NCBI GenBank assembly: GCA_945898215.1
Contig: CAMDHY010000027.1
Span: forward strand, 1-42,184
Reading direction: 5' to 3'
Origin: Pseudoxanthobacter soli DSM 19599
GTDB taxonomy: Bacteria > Pseudomonadota > Alphaproteobacteria > Rhizobiales > Segnochrobactraceae
Length of the DNA: 42,184 bases
Position numbers and translations under genes: made by a program. Below the pieces are notes generated by a model that did not search any database, was not told where the DNA came from, and worked only from the letters and a program-made list of their open reading frames with translations. Positions 1 through 7,515 of this stretch are shown here, in pieces. Each line of letters opens with the position of its first letter. Within the stretch, counting starts at the first letter, position 1.

Positions 1-26
1 CTGCATCCGGATCGTCACCGCAGCCA

Positions 27-575
27 TCAGCTGCCCGATTCGATCTTCTTCTTCAGCGCCTCGAGGCCGCCCTTGTAGACGCCGGTGACGGCGGCGATCG
101 CCGCATCGTCGTTGAGCTCGGCCGGCGGGTCGTTGTTCGGATAGCCGCGATAGAAGGCGCCGCGCCACTCCACCATCGAGGTCTTGCCGTCCGCGCCGGG
201 CAGCACGGTGATCGTCGAGGAGTAGTTCGTCACCGGCAGCACCTTCACGTCGACGGCGGTGATCCGGTACGAGTAGGACATCTTGGCGGCGTCGTACTTG
301 ACCAGAACCTCGTCGATGGTGCCGTCGTTCGGGAGCGTCAGCCGGCGGGTGGCGTCGATGGCACTGCCGTTCTGGCCTTCCTGCTTCACCACAGCCGGGT
401 GCCAGGACATGTCCTGGAAGTTGCCGATCGCCGCCCAGACCTTCTCCGGCGGGGCGTTGATCTCGATCGTCTCGGTGACCTTCTTGCGGGTCGGGCCGTG
501 CGCTTCGGCGGGCGGGGCGAGCAGCGGTGCGGCGATCACGGCCGCCAGCGCGACGGCGAACAGGCTCTTCAGCAT
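27..575 (-). CDS. Exported SRPBCC-family protein
   Basis: A 182-residue protein. It starts with a Sec signal peptide (hydrophobic residues 5-25, likely cleavage after AEA near residue 26). The rest is a single SRPBCC/polyketide-cyclase-like domain with the typical opening 'IEINAPPEKVWAAIGNF' followed by alternating beta strands and a C-terminal helix (GLEALKKKIES). The family forms a cavity that binds small hydrophobic ligands; the ligand here is unknown. The start is supported by a GAGGAGA Shine-Dalgarno 7-8 nt upstream; a longer in-frame reading exists but lacks a signal. It is the last gene of the leftward nine-gene unit, 35 nt after the DUF447 gene. Its periplasmic location contrasts with the cytosolic cofactor enzymes before it and matches the periplasmic binding protein and DUF3280 protein at the head of the unit. 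Family call is firm; the role is unknown. Confidence 0.88.
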   Translation of the reverse strand: MLKSLFAVALAAVIAAPLLAPPAEAHGPTRKKVTETIEINAPPEKVWAAIGNFQDMSWHPAVVKQEGQNGSAIDATRRLTLPNDGTIDEVLVKYDAAKMSYSYRITAVDVKVLPVTNYSSTITVLPGADGKTSMVEWRGAFYRGYPNNDPPAELNDDAAIAAVTGVYKGGLEALKKKIESGS

Positions 576-610
576 GGGTAGTCTCCTCGGTTGATCAGGG
601 CAGCGCCGGT

Positions 611-1198
611 TCAGCCGGCGGCGTTGTTGTGGGTCCGGGTGTTGTGCGCCTCGATCCGGTCGATGATCCAGCCCCAGGCTTCGCGCTCGGCCCGACCCGC
701 GGTCTTCTCGATGGCGATCGCGAGGTAGGCGATCTCCCGTTCGATCTTCTCCGGCGGCAGCATGTCGAGACGCGTCGACAGGATCGCCGCCTCCAGCACG
801 GCGTTCTGGGCGCGGTTGTAGCCCGGCCACGCCGTCACCGCGACCGTCTCGACCACGCGGCAGCGGAAGCGCGGCCGCTGGACGTCCTCCTCGACGCTCT
901 CGACCGCGAGTTCGAGGTGGGCGTGGACGTGGTCGCTCGACAGTCGCCGGCCGGGCACGTGGTCGGCCGGCTCCGTCGGCCAGTCGCGCCGCCCGGTGAC
1001 ACAGCCGGCGATGACGCGAACGTCGCGCGGCGACGAGGCCACGGCGAAGGGGTTCTCGGCGAGGTTGGCGATCGCCGGCGACGGGCGGAACGGCGCGAGC
1101 ACCCAGCCGTCACCGTCGGCGATCAGGCCGTAGGGGGCGATGTGGGCGGTGCCGGCGGCATCGGTGGTGACCACGACCGTTTCGAGGATGAAGGCCAT
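611..1198 (-). CDS. DUF447 family protein of the tetrahydromethanopterin C1 pathway
   Basis: A 195-residue protein beginning MAFILETVVVTTD, followed by 'HIAPYGLIADGDGWVLAPFRPSPAIANLAENPFAV', which has the pattern of the DUF447 (PF04289) family. Members resemble FMN-binding split-barrel proteins and occur in methanogens and in methylotrophs that use the tetrahydromethanopterin/methanofuran C1 route. The exact reaction is not established. The C-terminal half ('GYNRAQNAVLEAAILSTRLDMLPPEKIEREI') is also typical of the family. It starts only 4 nt after the DUF6513 gene stops, which argues for translational coupling. Its position beside mfnB and a DmrB-like flavoprotein supports a job in C1-carrier synthesis. 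No signal peptide, so cytoplasmic. Confidence 0.82.
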   Translation of the reverse strand: MAFILETVVVTTDAAGTAHIAPYGLIADGDGWVLAPFRPSPAIANLAENPFAVASSPRDVRVIAGCVTGRRDWPTEPADHVPGRRLSSDHVHAHLELAVESVEEDVQRPRFRCRVVETVAVTAWPGYNRAQNAVLEAAILSTRLDMLPPEKIEREIAYLAIAIEKTAGRAEREAWGWIIDRIEAHNTRTHNNAAG

Positions 1199-1202
1199 CG
1201 CC

Positions 1203-2606
1203 TCACTCTCTCCGCTCGCGACCGGCGCGCAAGGTGTGGCCGGCCTCCTGCAGGCGCGTCTCGTCGCCGCGCGGGCGCGGCGGCGCGGCGACGCCGAAGT
1301 CGAGCCCCTCGTCCTGGGCGTAGCGCTTGCCGAGCCGCCAGGCGATCTCGGCGCGGGCGAGCTCGGCGCCGAGATAGAACGCATGCGCGCCATCCGCCTC
1401 GACGGCGAGCTTCGGGAAGGCGTCGAAGGCGTCGGTGACGACGTGGTGGCCGTCCTTGTTGAAGACGTGGATGCCGTCCTCGGCCACCTCGATGCGGTAG
1501 TTGCGATCACGCACGGCGCCGGCGAGTGCTGCGATCTCGGCGGGTGTGCTGGCGAACGGCAGCCTGTCGTGCAGGCCGAGCAGCATCTCGCCGTAGCCCT
1601 TCGGCAGCGCCGCGTCGCGGTGGGCGGCGAACAGGATGCGGCGGGCGGCGTCGTGCTCGGCGACCGTCGTGCGCGTGTGCGGGCTCACCTGCACGATGAG
1701 CGCGTTGCGGATCGAAAGCTCCGAGGCGATGCCGAGCAGGATCGCGGTGATGCCCGTGGTGTCGGCCTCGGTGAGCTCGGTGAGGTTGCCGGTGCCCATC
1801 AGCATCTCGACATCGGGCCGGGCGCGCCGGAAGGCGGCGTAGCGCTCGATCGACTGGGTGAAGCCGAAGTGGATCGGGTCCAGCACCGGGTCGGCGAGGA
1901 ACGGCCGGCCGGCCGCCGTCAGCCGGTCTGCGGCGCGAAGCAGGGAGGCGAGGTCGCCGGGCTCGGCCGGGATCAGCACCGGCGTCGCGGCGATCTCGTC
2001 GAGGTGGGTGAGCGTCGCCTCGCTGAGGCTGAGCACGAAATCGCAGCCGGCCCTGGCGCCGCGGACGAGGTCGGCCGGGTCGCCGGAATCGACGCTGACC
2101 CGGAAGCCCGCCGCCTTCAGGGCTCTGACGGTGTCCTCGAGGTGCGGGAACGGCGTGCCGGGCAGGCAGCCAATGTCAACGACGTCGCCGCCGGCCTCGC
2201 GATCACGCTCGGCGCGGGCGACGATCGCCTCCACCGACATCGACGTCGCCTCGACGAGCTCGACGAACAAGCGCAAGTCGTGGCGCGTGAGGTCGGGCGG
2301 CTGGCCGCCGCGGCCGAGCCAGCGCGGCAGGTCGGCGATCTCCTCTGGCCCGCGCTCGAACGGGACGCAGAAGCGCTCGGTCAGCGCCGCGAGGTCGACG
2401 CGGGCGCGCCCCGGCAGGATGACGCGGCTCGCGCCCTCCGGGAGCTGCAGGCGGCGGTTGAGGATCTCCTCGGTCATCAGCGCGGCAACCTTCACGCCGG
2501 CGTCGACGATCGTCCAGTCGAAGGCCTCGCGCCCGATCGCGGCCATCGTCCGCTCCAGCCGCGGGCGGGCGAGGTGGCCAGTGACGAAGACGAGGTGGTC
2601 CGCCAT
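1203..2606 (-). CDS. DUF6513 / dihydropteroate-synthase-like protein
   Basis: A 467-residue cytosolic protein. Residues 1-150 ('ADHLVFVTGHLARPRLERTM', 'WTIVDAGVKVAALMTEEIL') match the DUF6513 N-terminal region. Residues about 150-370 form a TIM-barrel like dihydropteroate synthase, with 'GGDVVDIGCLPGTPFPHLEDTVRALKAAG' followed by 'VSVDSGDPADL' and 'LMGTGNLTELTEADTTG'. Proteins of this architecture occur in archaea and H4MPT-using methylotrophs, and a role in joining the pterin and arylamine parts of H4MPT is the usual proposal, not proven. It is packed 8 nt after the flavoprotein gene and 4 nt before the DUF447 gene. ATG at the 3' edge is the only good start; upstream codons overlap the flavoprotein. 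Confidence is high for family, moderate for reaction. Confidence 0.86.
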   Translation of the reverse strand: MADHLVFVTGHLARPRLERTMAAIGREAFDWTIVDAGVKVAALMTEEILNRRLQLPEGASRVILPGRARVDLAALTERFCVPFERGPEEIADLPRWLGRGGQPPDLTRHDLRLFVELVEATSMSVEAIVARAERDREAGGDVVDIGCLPGTPFPHLEDTVRALKAAGFRVSVDSGDPADLVRGARAGCDFVLSLSEATLTHLDEIAATPVLIPAEPGDLASLLRAADRLTAAGRPFLADPVLDPIHFGFTQSIERYAAFRRARPDVEMLMGTGNLTELTEADTTGITAILLGIASELSIRNALIVQVSPHTRTTVAEHDAARRILFAAHRDAALPKGYGEMLLGLHDRLPFASTPAEIAALAGAVRDRNYRIEVAEDGIHVFNKDGHHVVTDAFDAFPKLAVEADGAHAFYLGAELARAEIAWRLGKRYAQDEGLDFGVAAPPRPRGDETRLQEAGHTLRAGRERRE

Positions 2607-2614
2607 CGTGACGG

Positions 2615-3232
2615 TCAGGCGAGCTTCCGGCGCCTGAGCGCCGCCGTCAGCTCGTCGAGCGTCTCCACCACCTCGGTCGCCTCGAAGCTGCGCAGCCGCT
2701 CGACATTGTCGAGGTCGACGCGGCGCGGATAGACCTTCACCATCCCCTTCGGCGCCATCGTGTCCATCTCCGGCGCGGTGTCGCAGGCGAACACGATCGT
2801 CGGCACCCGGCACTTGCCGGCGTGGGCGAAGACGTTGGTCGCGAGCGTATCGGAGATTCCGTAGACGCATTTGGCCACCGTGTTGGAGGTGGCCGGACCG
2901 ATGATCGCCGTATGGTAATCGCCATAGTAGAAGCGCCCGATCGGCGCGGCGCTGGCGGTACTATCCTTGATGACGCGCACGGACGGCGGCAGCGTGTCGA
3001 GGCGCTGCTTGTACATGCTGACGACCTCGGCTGCCGCCTTGGAGACGAACAGGTCGACCTCGCCCGCCGCGGCGACGAGTTCGAGCGTCTCGGTGAAATA
3101 GTGGCCGGAGCCGGTGAGCGCCCAGGCGAGGCGCGGCAGCACCAGCCCCGTCGACCGCTTGCGCGGTGCCTTCGCCGGCTGCCCGGCGGCGGCCGTGTCC
3201 GCGTTGGGCGAGGGTGGCGCGGGGTCAGGCAT
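2615..3232 (-). CDS. Archaeal-type flavoprotein, probable dihydromethanopterin reductase (acceptor)
   Basis: A 205-residue protein. A disordered Ala/Pro-rich start (1-25) is followed by a flavodoxin-like/flavoprotein fold: 'RLAWALTGSGHYFTETLELV', 'VDLFVSKAAAEVV', 'GDYHTAIIGPATSNTVAKCVYGISDTLATNVFAHAGK', 'TIVFACDTAPEMDTMAPKGM'. This pattern is that of the DmrB/AfpA family, FMN enzymes that reduce dihydromethanopterin to tetrahydromethanopterin (EC 1.5.99.15) in methanogens and some methylotrophs. The assignment to this step is by family and context: mfnB lies 77 nt upstream and the DHPS-like gene 8 nt downstream. An alternative is another flavin-dependent step in the same pathway. No signal peptide or membrane segment. 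Confidence 0.83.
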   Translation of the reverse strand: MPDPAPPSPNADTAAAGQPAKAPRKRSTGLVLPRLAWALTGSGHYFTETLELVAAAGEVDLFVSKAAAEVVSMYKQRLDTLPPSVRVIKDSTASAAPIGRFYYGDYHTAIIGPATSNTVAKCVYGISDTLATNVFAHAGKCRVPTIVFACDTAPEMDTMAPKGMVKVYPRRVDLDNVERLRSFEATEVVETLDELTAALRRRKLA

Positions 3233-3309
3233 GAGGCTCTCCGGGGCGGCGCGGAACGGGTCGCGGGCGGCGACACCGTTGCCGTGCCACGCCCGCCGGC
3301 CGGGCGCAA

Positions 3310-4026
3310 TCAGGCGGCATGGGGACGGGCGACGGCGGCGAGCGCGGCGACCAGGGCGGCGACGCGGCGGGCGTCGAGCGGCGCGGTGCGATCGGGGCCG
3401 GCGGTGGCGGCACCGCGCACGCCGATGAGCTCAGGCGACAGCGCCGCGAGCACGGGCAGGTCCTCAAGCTGCACCGATCCGGCGAGGCCGCAGAACAGGT
3501 CGGCCTCCCGGCACGCCGCCACCACGATGGCGAGCTTATCTGGCGCGAGGTGGTCGAGGAGCCGTCCGCTGCGCTTGCCGGCGGTGTCGACGACGAGGCC
3601 GTGGAAGCCAGCGTCCGCGAGCGACGGGATCAGGCCCGCATCGAAGCCGTGGTCGGCGAACAGCACGGCGACGAGCCGCGTCTCCGCGGCGAGGCCGAGC
3701 CCGAGCGTCTCGATCAGCGCCCGCCGGCCCTCGCCGGGGAACAGGCCGACCTTGACATAGTCGACGCCGGTCTCGGCGACCGCGGTGGCGGCGGCGAGGA
3801 CGGCGGCGGGGTCGTCCGGCGTGGCGTCGCCGGTGGTGGCGCTGATCGGGCGGCGACGGCCGACGGCGGCGACGGCGCGGCGGATCTCGTCCACCGCCAC
3901 CATGCCGAGCGCACCCTCGCGCGGCTCCTTGAGGTCGATGACGTCGGCGCCGGCGGCGAGCGCGACCAGCGCCTCCTCGGCGTCGCGGGCGCTGACGAGC
4001 AGCCGCGTCGGGCCGCCGGGCCTCAC
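3310..4026 (-). CDS. mfnB: (5-formylfuran-3-yl)methyl phosphate synthase
   Basis: MfnB condenses two glyceraldehyde 3-phosphate molecules to the furan precursor of methanofuran (EC 4.2.3.153). The 238-residue protein is a complete TIM barrel. It opens with 'LLVSARDAEEALVALAAGAD' and 'VIDLKEPREGALG', giving D31 and K33. K92 ('DYVKVG') and D147/K151 ('VDTAGKRSG') follow. The spacing matches the catalytic residues known in the Methanocaldococcus enzyme (D25/K27, K85, D151/K155). It starts with GTG that overlaps the TGA of the ABC ATPase gene by 4 nt, so it is translationally coupled to the transporter. This is a strong marker for methanofuran-dependent formaldehyde oxidation. Unusual only in its coupling to an ABC importer. 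Confidence 0.94.
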   Translation of the reverse strand: MRPGGPTRLLVSARDAEEALVALAAGADVIDLKEPREGALGMVAVDEIRRAVAAVGRRRPISATTGDATPDDPAAVLAAATAVAETGVDYVKVGLFPGEGRRALIETLGLGLAAETRLVAVLFADHGFDAGLIPSLADAGFHGLVVDTAGKRSGRLLDHLAPDKLAIVVAACREADLFCGLAGSVQLEDLPVLAALSPELIGVRGAATAGPDRTAPLDARRVAALVAALAAVARPHAA

Positions 4027-4835
4027 CGTCGTCCCTCCAGCGCGCCCCCCGCCGGGCGGTCGCCGCCGACGGGCACGAGCACAGGATGGCCCTCGGAAAA
4101 CAGGCGGGCATGCACGGCGGCGCGTGCCGTCGCGTCGCGGCGGCCGGCCGCGTCGAGGCCGATGCGGACGTCTCGCACGATCGAGACCGGGTTGCCGGTG
4201 ACCTCGATCAGCCGGTCCGCCAGCATCACCGTCTCGCGGGTATCGTGGGTGACGAACAGCACGGTGGCCGGCCGCACGGCCAGCAGATCGAGGAGGAGCA
4301 GCCGCAGCCGCTCGGCGGTCGCCTCGTCGAGGGAGACGAACGGCTCGTCCATCAGGAGCACGTCGGGCTCGGTGGCGAAGGCGCGGGCGAGCGCGGCACG
4401 CCGCTGCATGCCGACCGACAGCCGCTCCGGATGCTGGTCCGCCGCTTCGGTGAGGCCGACGAGATCGACGAAGCGGTCGACGAGGCCGCGCACCAACTGG
4501 TCGGCATCAAGGGCCAGTGCGACGTTCTCGCGGACGGTCCGCCACGGCAGCAGCCGGGGGTTCTGGAAGACGTAGGCGAAGCGCGGCGATGGCGGCGCCT
4601 CGCCGGGTCCGCTGCCGGTCACGGTGCGGACGACGCCCTGGAAATCGCGGTCGAGGCCGGCGACCATGTTGAGGAGGGTGGTCTTGCCGCAGCCGGACGG
4701 GCCAATCAGCGCGACGAAGGAGCCGGGCTCCACCGCCAGCCGGAAATCGCTGTAGAGCAGACGCTCGGCGGTGGCGCCGACGGCCGGGAATGCCTTGCGA
4801 TCGATCGCGATGTCGAGGCCGCTCATCGACGCCAT
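4023..4835 (-). CDS. NitT/TauT-type ABC transporter ATP-binding protein
   Basis: A 270-residue ABC ATPase of the SsuB/TauB class. Visible motifs: Walker A GPSGCGKTT (45-53), Q-loop FQNPRLLPWRTV (Q91), signature LSVGM (139-143), Walker B VLLMDEP (159-165), D-loop and H-loop (H197, 'FVTHD'). It energises import through the permease encoded just upstream. Two starts are possible: ATG at 4835, or ATG at 4826, which forms an ATGA overlap with the permease stop and gives a protein three residues shorter. Its own stop overlaps the mfnB start. The glycine of the usual LSGGM signature is replaced by V, a variation that is tolerated in this class. The substrate cannot be read from this subunit. Confidence 0.94.
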   Translation of the reverse strand: MASMSGLDIAIDRKAFPAVGATAERLLYSDFRLAVEPGSFVALIGPSGCGKTTLLNMVAGLDRDFQGVVRTVTGSGPGEAPPSPRFAYVFQNPRLLPWRTVRENVALALDADQLVRGLVDRFVDLVGLTEAADQHPERLSVGMQRRAALARAFATEPDVLLMDEPFVSLDEATAERLRLLLLDLLAVRPATVLFVTHDTRETVMLADRLIEVTGNPVSIVRDVRIGLDAAGRRDATARAAVHARLFSEGHPVLVPVGGDRPAGGALEGRR

Positions 4836-5575
4836 CGGTTCGCCGCGCGCTCCCAGGGCTGCAGGATCAGGATCTCGATCGCCTGGACGACGAGGATGAA
4901 GGCGATCGCATAGGCGAGGATAGAGGCGACGTCGAACAGTTGAAAGTAGAGATGCAGCTGGAAGCCGACGCCGTTCGAGCGGCCGAGCAGTTCCACCACC
5001 AGTACGATTTTCCAGACCAGCGCGAGCCCGGAGCGGGCCGAGGCGGCGAGGAAGGGTGCGAGCTGCGGCAACACCACATGGCGCAGGCGGCGACGCCAGG
5101 AGAAGCGGTAGACGGTCGCCATCTCGTCGAGGTCGCGCGACAGCGCGCGCGCCCCCTCGCGGACGGTGACGGCGACGTTGGGGATCTTGTTGATCGCCAC
5201 CGCCGAGATCGCCGCGACCTCCGTCAGGCCGAACCAGACGTAGCAGAGGATGATGACGACGAGGGCCGGGATGTTGAGGAGGACGATCAGCCAGCCGTCG
5301 AAGAAGCGGTCGGCGCGCGGCGAACGGCCGAGGGCGAGGCCGATCGCGCCGCCGATGACCATCGCCAACGAGAACGACACGACGACACGGCCGAGGGTGA
5401 TCGCGACGTTGTAGGGCAGTTCGCCGGTGGCGCTGTCGCGGACCGCCGCCGCCAGGACGGCGGCGGGGCTTGGCAGCACGCGGCTGTCGATCAGGGCGGC
5501 GGCGGTGCCCCAGACCGCCGCCAGGGCTGCGAGAGAGACGAGCGTCCAGCCGATGCGCGACAGCGTCGATGACAC
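4823..5575 (-). CDS. NitT/TauT-type ABC transporter permease
   Basis: An inner-membrane permease of about 250 residues with six predicted membrane segments. The BPD_transp_1 EAA loop is clear: 'LDEMATVYRFSWRRRLRHVVLPQLAPFLAASARSGLALVWK'. The N-terminal part 'RIGWTLVSLAALAAVWGTAAALIDSRVLPSP' is typical of SsuC/TauC proteins. I chose the GTG at 5575 (VSSTLSRIG), which gives the usual family length; another GTG at 5593 adds six residues, and neither has a strong Shine-Dalgarno. It lies 58 nt after the binding-protein gene and overlaps the ATPase gene. Family certain, start uncertain, substrate unknown. Confidence 0.9.
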   Translation of the reverse strand: MSSTLSRIGWTLVSLAALAAVWGTAAALIDSRVLPSPAAVLAAAVRDSATGELPYNVAITLGRVVVSFSLAMVIGGAIGLALGRSPRADRFFDGWLIVLLNIPALVVIILCYVWFGLTEVAAISAVAINKIPNVAVTVREGARALSRDLDEMATVYRFSWRRRLRHVVLPQLAPFLAASARSGLALVWKIVLVVELLGRSNGVGFQLHLYFQLFDVASILAYAIAFILVVQAIEILILQPWERAANRWRR

Positions 5576-5633
5576 GCCAGATCCCGTCGCCACCGTCGCC
5601 GCCCCGCCTGCAAGTCCGCCCCGGGATCCGTCG

Positions 5634-6650
5634 TCAGGACGACGGCATCCAGAACACCGAGGGCTCGAACTTGGACTTCGGGCCGACCAGCGTCTCGCCG
5701 CCGAGCTGCTCCAGCGTCTCATAGAGCTTGTCGGCGGAGCCGGTAAAGGCGGCCGACCAGCCTTCCACCATGCCCTCGCGGTAGCGCGTCTTCAGCGCCG
5801 CGAACTCGGCGTCGCTGTCGACCTGCATCAGCGGGCGCAGGCGGTCCCACTCGGCGTCGGAGGTGGCGAGCAGGCGGTTGGCTTCCACGACCGACTTCAT
5901 GAAGCCCGACACGGCGGCGGCACGGTCGCCGAGCTGCGAGGAGCGCCAGACGAAGCCGACGAGCGGCGGGTTCGGCTCGATCTCGAGCGCGTCCATCATC
6001 TCCGGCACGCCGATGATCTGCTTGAGGCCCGAGCCCTCGAGGCGGGCGGCGAAGTGCCAGTAGGTGAGCACCGCGTCGAGGCTGCCGTTCTTCAGCTGCT
6101 CGTTGAGAAGCGGCGGCGCGCCGAACACCGGCTCGGCGGCGGTGGCGAGGTCGACGCCGGCCTCCTTCTCGCCGTAGCCGCGGAGGAGCAGCCAGCTCTT
6201 GTCGAGGGGGCCCCCGGCGACGCCGATCTTCTTGCCGACGAGGTCCTTGACGCCCTTGATGTCGCTGTCGCCGCGCACGATGACGGCGCCGAGCGCCGCC
6301 GAATAGGGCGCGAACATCATGTCCTCGCCCTCGCCGCGGGCGCGCAGCGCCCAGAACCAGTCGGCAGTGATGAGGTCGACGTCACCAGCCTGCAGGGCGA
6401 CGGTGGTGGCGTCGCGACCGGCGAGCTCGACGAGATCGAGGGCGTAGCCGTTCTTGGCGTCGAGGCCGTTCGTCTTGATGACGTCCATCAGCCAGTTGAC
6501 GGTGCCGAACTTCAGGACGGCGACGCGGATCGCATCGGCGGCTGCAGCGCGGTCGGCGGTGGCCGCGACGGCGAGGAGCGCGACGGCCACCGCGGCCGTG
6601 CGCATCCAGGAGACGGGCCGCGACAGCGACCGGGCGAGGGAACGAAACAT
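5634..6650 (-). CDS. ABC transporter substrate-binding protein (NitT/TauT/SsuA-like)
   Basis: A 338-residue periplasmic binding protein. The signal peptide ends near residue 40 (twin hydrophobic start, 'ATADRAAAADA'). The mature part has the two-lobe NMT1/SsuA pattern: 'IRVAVLKFGTVNWLMDVIKTNGLD', 'ALQAGDVDLITADWFWALRARGEG', 'DLVGKKIGVAGGPLDKSWLLLRGYG', 'LKNGSLDAVLTYWHFAARLEGSG'. Relatives bind taurine, sulfonates, nitrate, HMP or similar small molecules. The start has an AGGGAGG Shine-Dalgarno 8 nt upstream. It lies 52 nt after the DUF3280 gene and heads the importer genes in a unit that otherwise makes C1 cofactors. The ligand is not identifiable from sequence; aromatic residues (W, Y, F) are abundant along the predicted cleft. 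Confidence 0.92.
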   Translation of the reverse strand: MFRSLARSLSRPVSWMRTAAVAVALLAVAATADRAAAADAIRVAVLKFGTVNWLMDVIKTNGLDAKNGYALDLVELAGRDATTVALQAGDVDLITADWFWALRARGEGEDMMFAPYSAALGAVIVRGDSDIKGVKDLVGKKIGVAGGPLDKSWLLLRGYGEKEAGVDLATAAEPVFGAPPLLNEQLKNGSLDAVLTYWHFAARLEGSGLKQIIGVPEMMDALEIEPNPPLVGFVWRSSQLGDRAAAVSGFMKSVVEANRLLATSDAEWDRLRPLMQVDSDAEFAALKTRYREGMVEGWSAAFTGSADKLYETLEQLGGETLVGPKSKFEPSVFWMPSS

Positions 6651-6702
6651 CGGACCAACCTCCCTGTTCTTGCTCCGGGCCGGCGCACCGCCGGCCTCGG
6701 CT

Positions 6703-7326
6703 TCAGTTCGGCGCACCGCCGGGCGGGGCGGCGAGCAGTCTCTTGTCGACGAGGAAGCGCAGGCCGCGCTGCCAGGATTCGTCGGTGTTGCCGCGGATCG
6801 AGGTCTTGGCGACCTGGACGACGCGGCCGGTCTCGACGTCGCGCACATAGATGGCGACGTCGAGGATGAGGTTCGACACCTTCTGGACGATGCCGACCAT
6901 GCCTTGCGTGGCGCCGACAGACTTCGCGAGGTCGATGTCGCAGCCGTTGCAGCCGCGCATCGGCGCGAGGCGGGCATACTCGGCCTCGACCGACGGCGTC
7001 AGTTCGACGATCTCGTAGCGGCCGGAGGCGGCGAGTTGCGCCTTGAGGTCCGTGGTCAGGCGGGCGAGGCGCGCCTCCTGGTCGGCGCGGGCGCCGTCCC
7101 GCTCGCCCTCCTGGCTGGTGTCGACCAGCTCGAACGGGAAGACCACCACCTTCGTGGGCGCCGTCGGCGCATCCTGCGCGGCGAACAGCGGCGTGGCGGC
7201 GAGCACGGCGAAGACGAGGGCGGTGACGAAAAGGGCGGCGGCGAGGAGGGCGTGCACACCCATCGCCCGGCCGGCCGACTGTGCCGCCGCGCTCGCCTGC
7301 ACCCGCTCCCTGTGCCCTGCCCTCAC
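6703..7326 (-). CDS. DUF3280 family exported protein
   Basis: The conserved part ('KVVVFPFELVDTSQEGERDGARADQEARLARLTTDLKAQLAASGRYEIVEL' to 'DVAIYVRDVETGRVVQVAKTSIRGNTDESWQRGLRFLVDKRLL') matches DUF3280 (PF11684), exported proteins of unknown function seen near PQQ/C1 gene clusters. A CNGC motif follows 'MRG'. I chose GTG at 7326 because GGAGG stands 7 nt upstream; the ATG at 7263 begins right at the hydrophobic signal segment but has no Shine-Dalgarno. With the GTG start the protein has 207 residues and an internal signal/anchor (about residues 22-46). It is the first gene of the leftward unit and divergent from the lut-like operon. Function unknown. Confidence 0.8.
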   Translation of the reverse strand: MRAGHRERVQASAAAQSAGRAMGVHALLAAALFVTALVFAVLAATPLFAAQDAPTAPTKVVVFPFELVDTSQEGERDGARADQEARLARLTTDLKAQLAASGRYEIVELTPSVEAEYARLAPMRGCNGCDIDLAKSVGATQGMVGIVQKVSNLILDVAIYVRDVETGRVVQVAKTSIRGNTDESWQRGLRFLVDKRLLAAPPGGAPN

Positions 7327-7387
7327 CGCGAAACCTCCATCGCCCCGCGCGTCGCGCGTCGTCCCGTTCGGGAACTTTTGCCCAAGA

Positions 7388-7416
7388 GACATAGAAAGAT
7401 GAAAACTGAAAAGCAA
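7388..7416 (-). promoter_or_regulatory. Candidate sigma-70 promoter of the leftward C1-cofactor operon
   Basis: On the minus strand TTGCTT (7416-7411) and TATGTC (7393-7388) are separated by 17 nt, about 60 nt before the GTG of the DUF3280 gene. The surrounding stretch (about 7370-7480) is markedly AT-rich compared with the rest of the window. Match is moderate; no transcript data. Confidence 0.4.
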
Positions 7417-7456
7417 AGACAATCTCGCTTATTAGCTTCTTAATATCTTTGGAAAC

Positions 7457-7484
7457 TTGATCGCTGAACCATACATGCTAGATG
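7457..7484 (+). promoter_or_regulatory. Candidate promoter of the lut-like operon
   Basis: TTGATC (7457-7462) and TAGATG (7479-7484) lie 16 nt apart, about 30 nt before the first ATG at 7516. It sits in the same AT-rich divergent region as the leftward candidate. The boxes are imperfect, so this is a weak call. The downstream Shine-Dalgarno GGGAGGGAGG is strong. Confidence 0.3.
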
Positions 7485-7515
7485 TCGGGAAAAGTTCAAT
7501 CGGGAGGGAGGCGGC

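Noticed and set aside
527-2732. Long plus-strand open frames opposite the C1-cofactor genes
   Set aside because: They are shadows of the minus-strand genes: Arg/Gly/Ala-rich, without family motifs or Shine-Dalgarno sites. High GC makes such frames common across the window.
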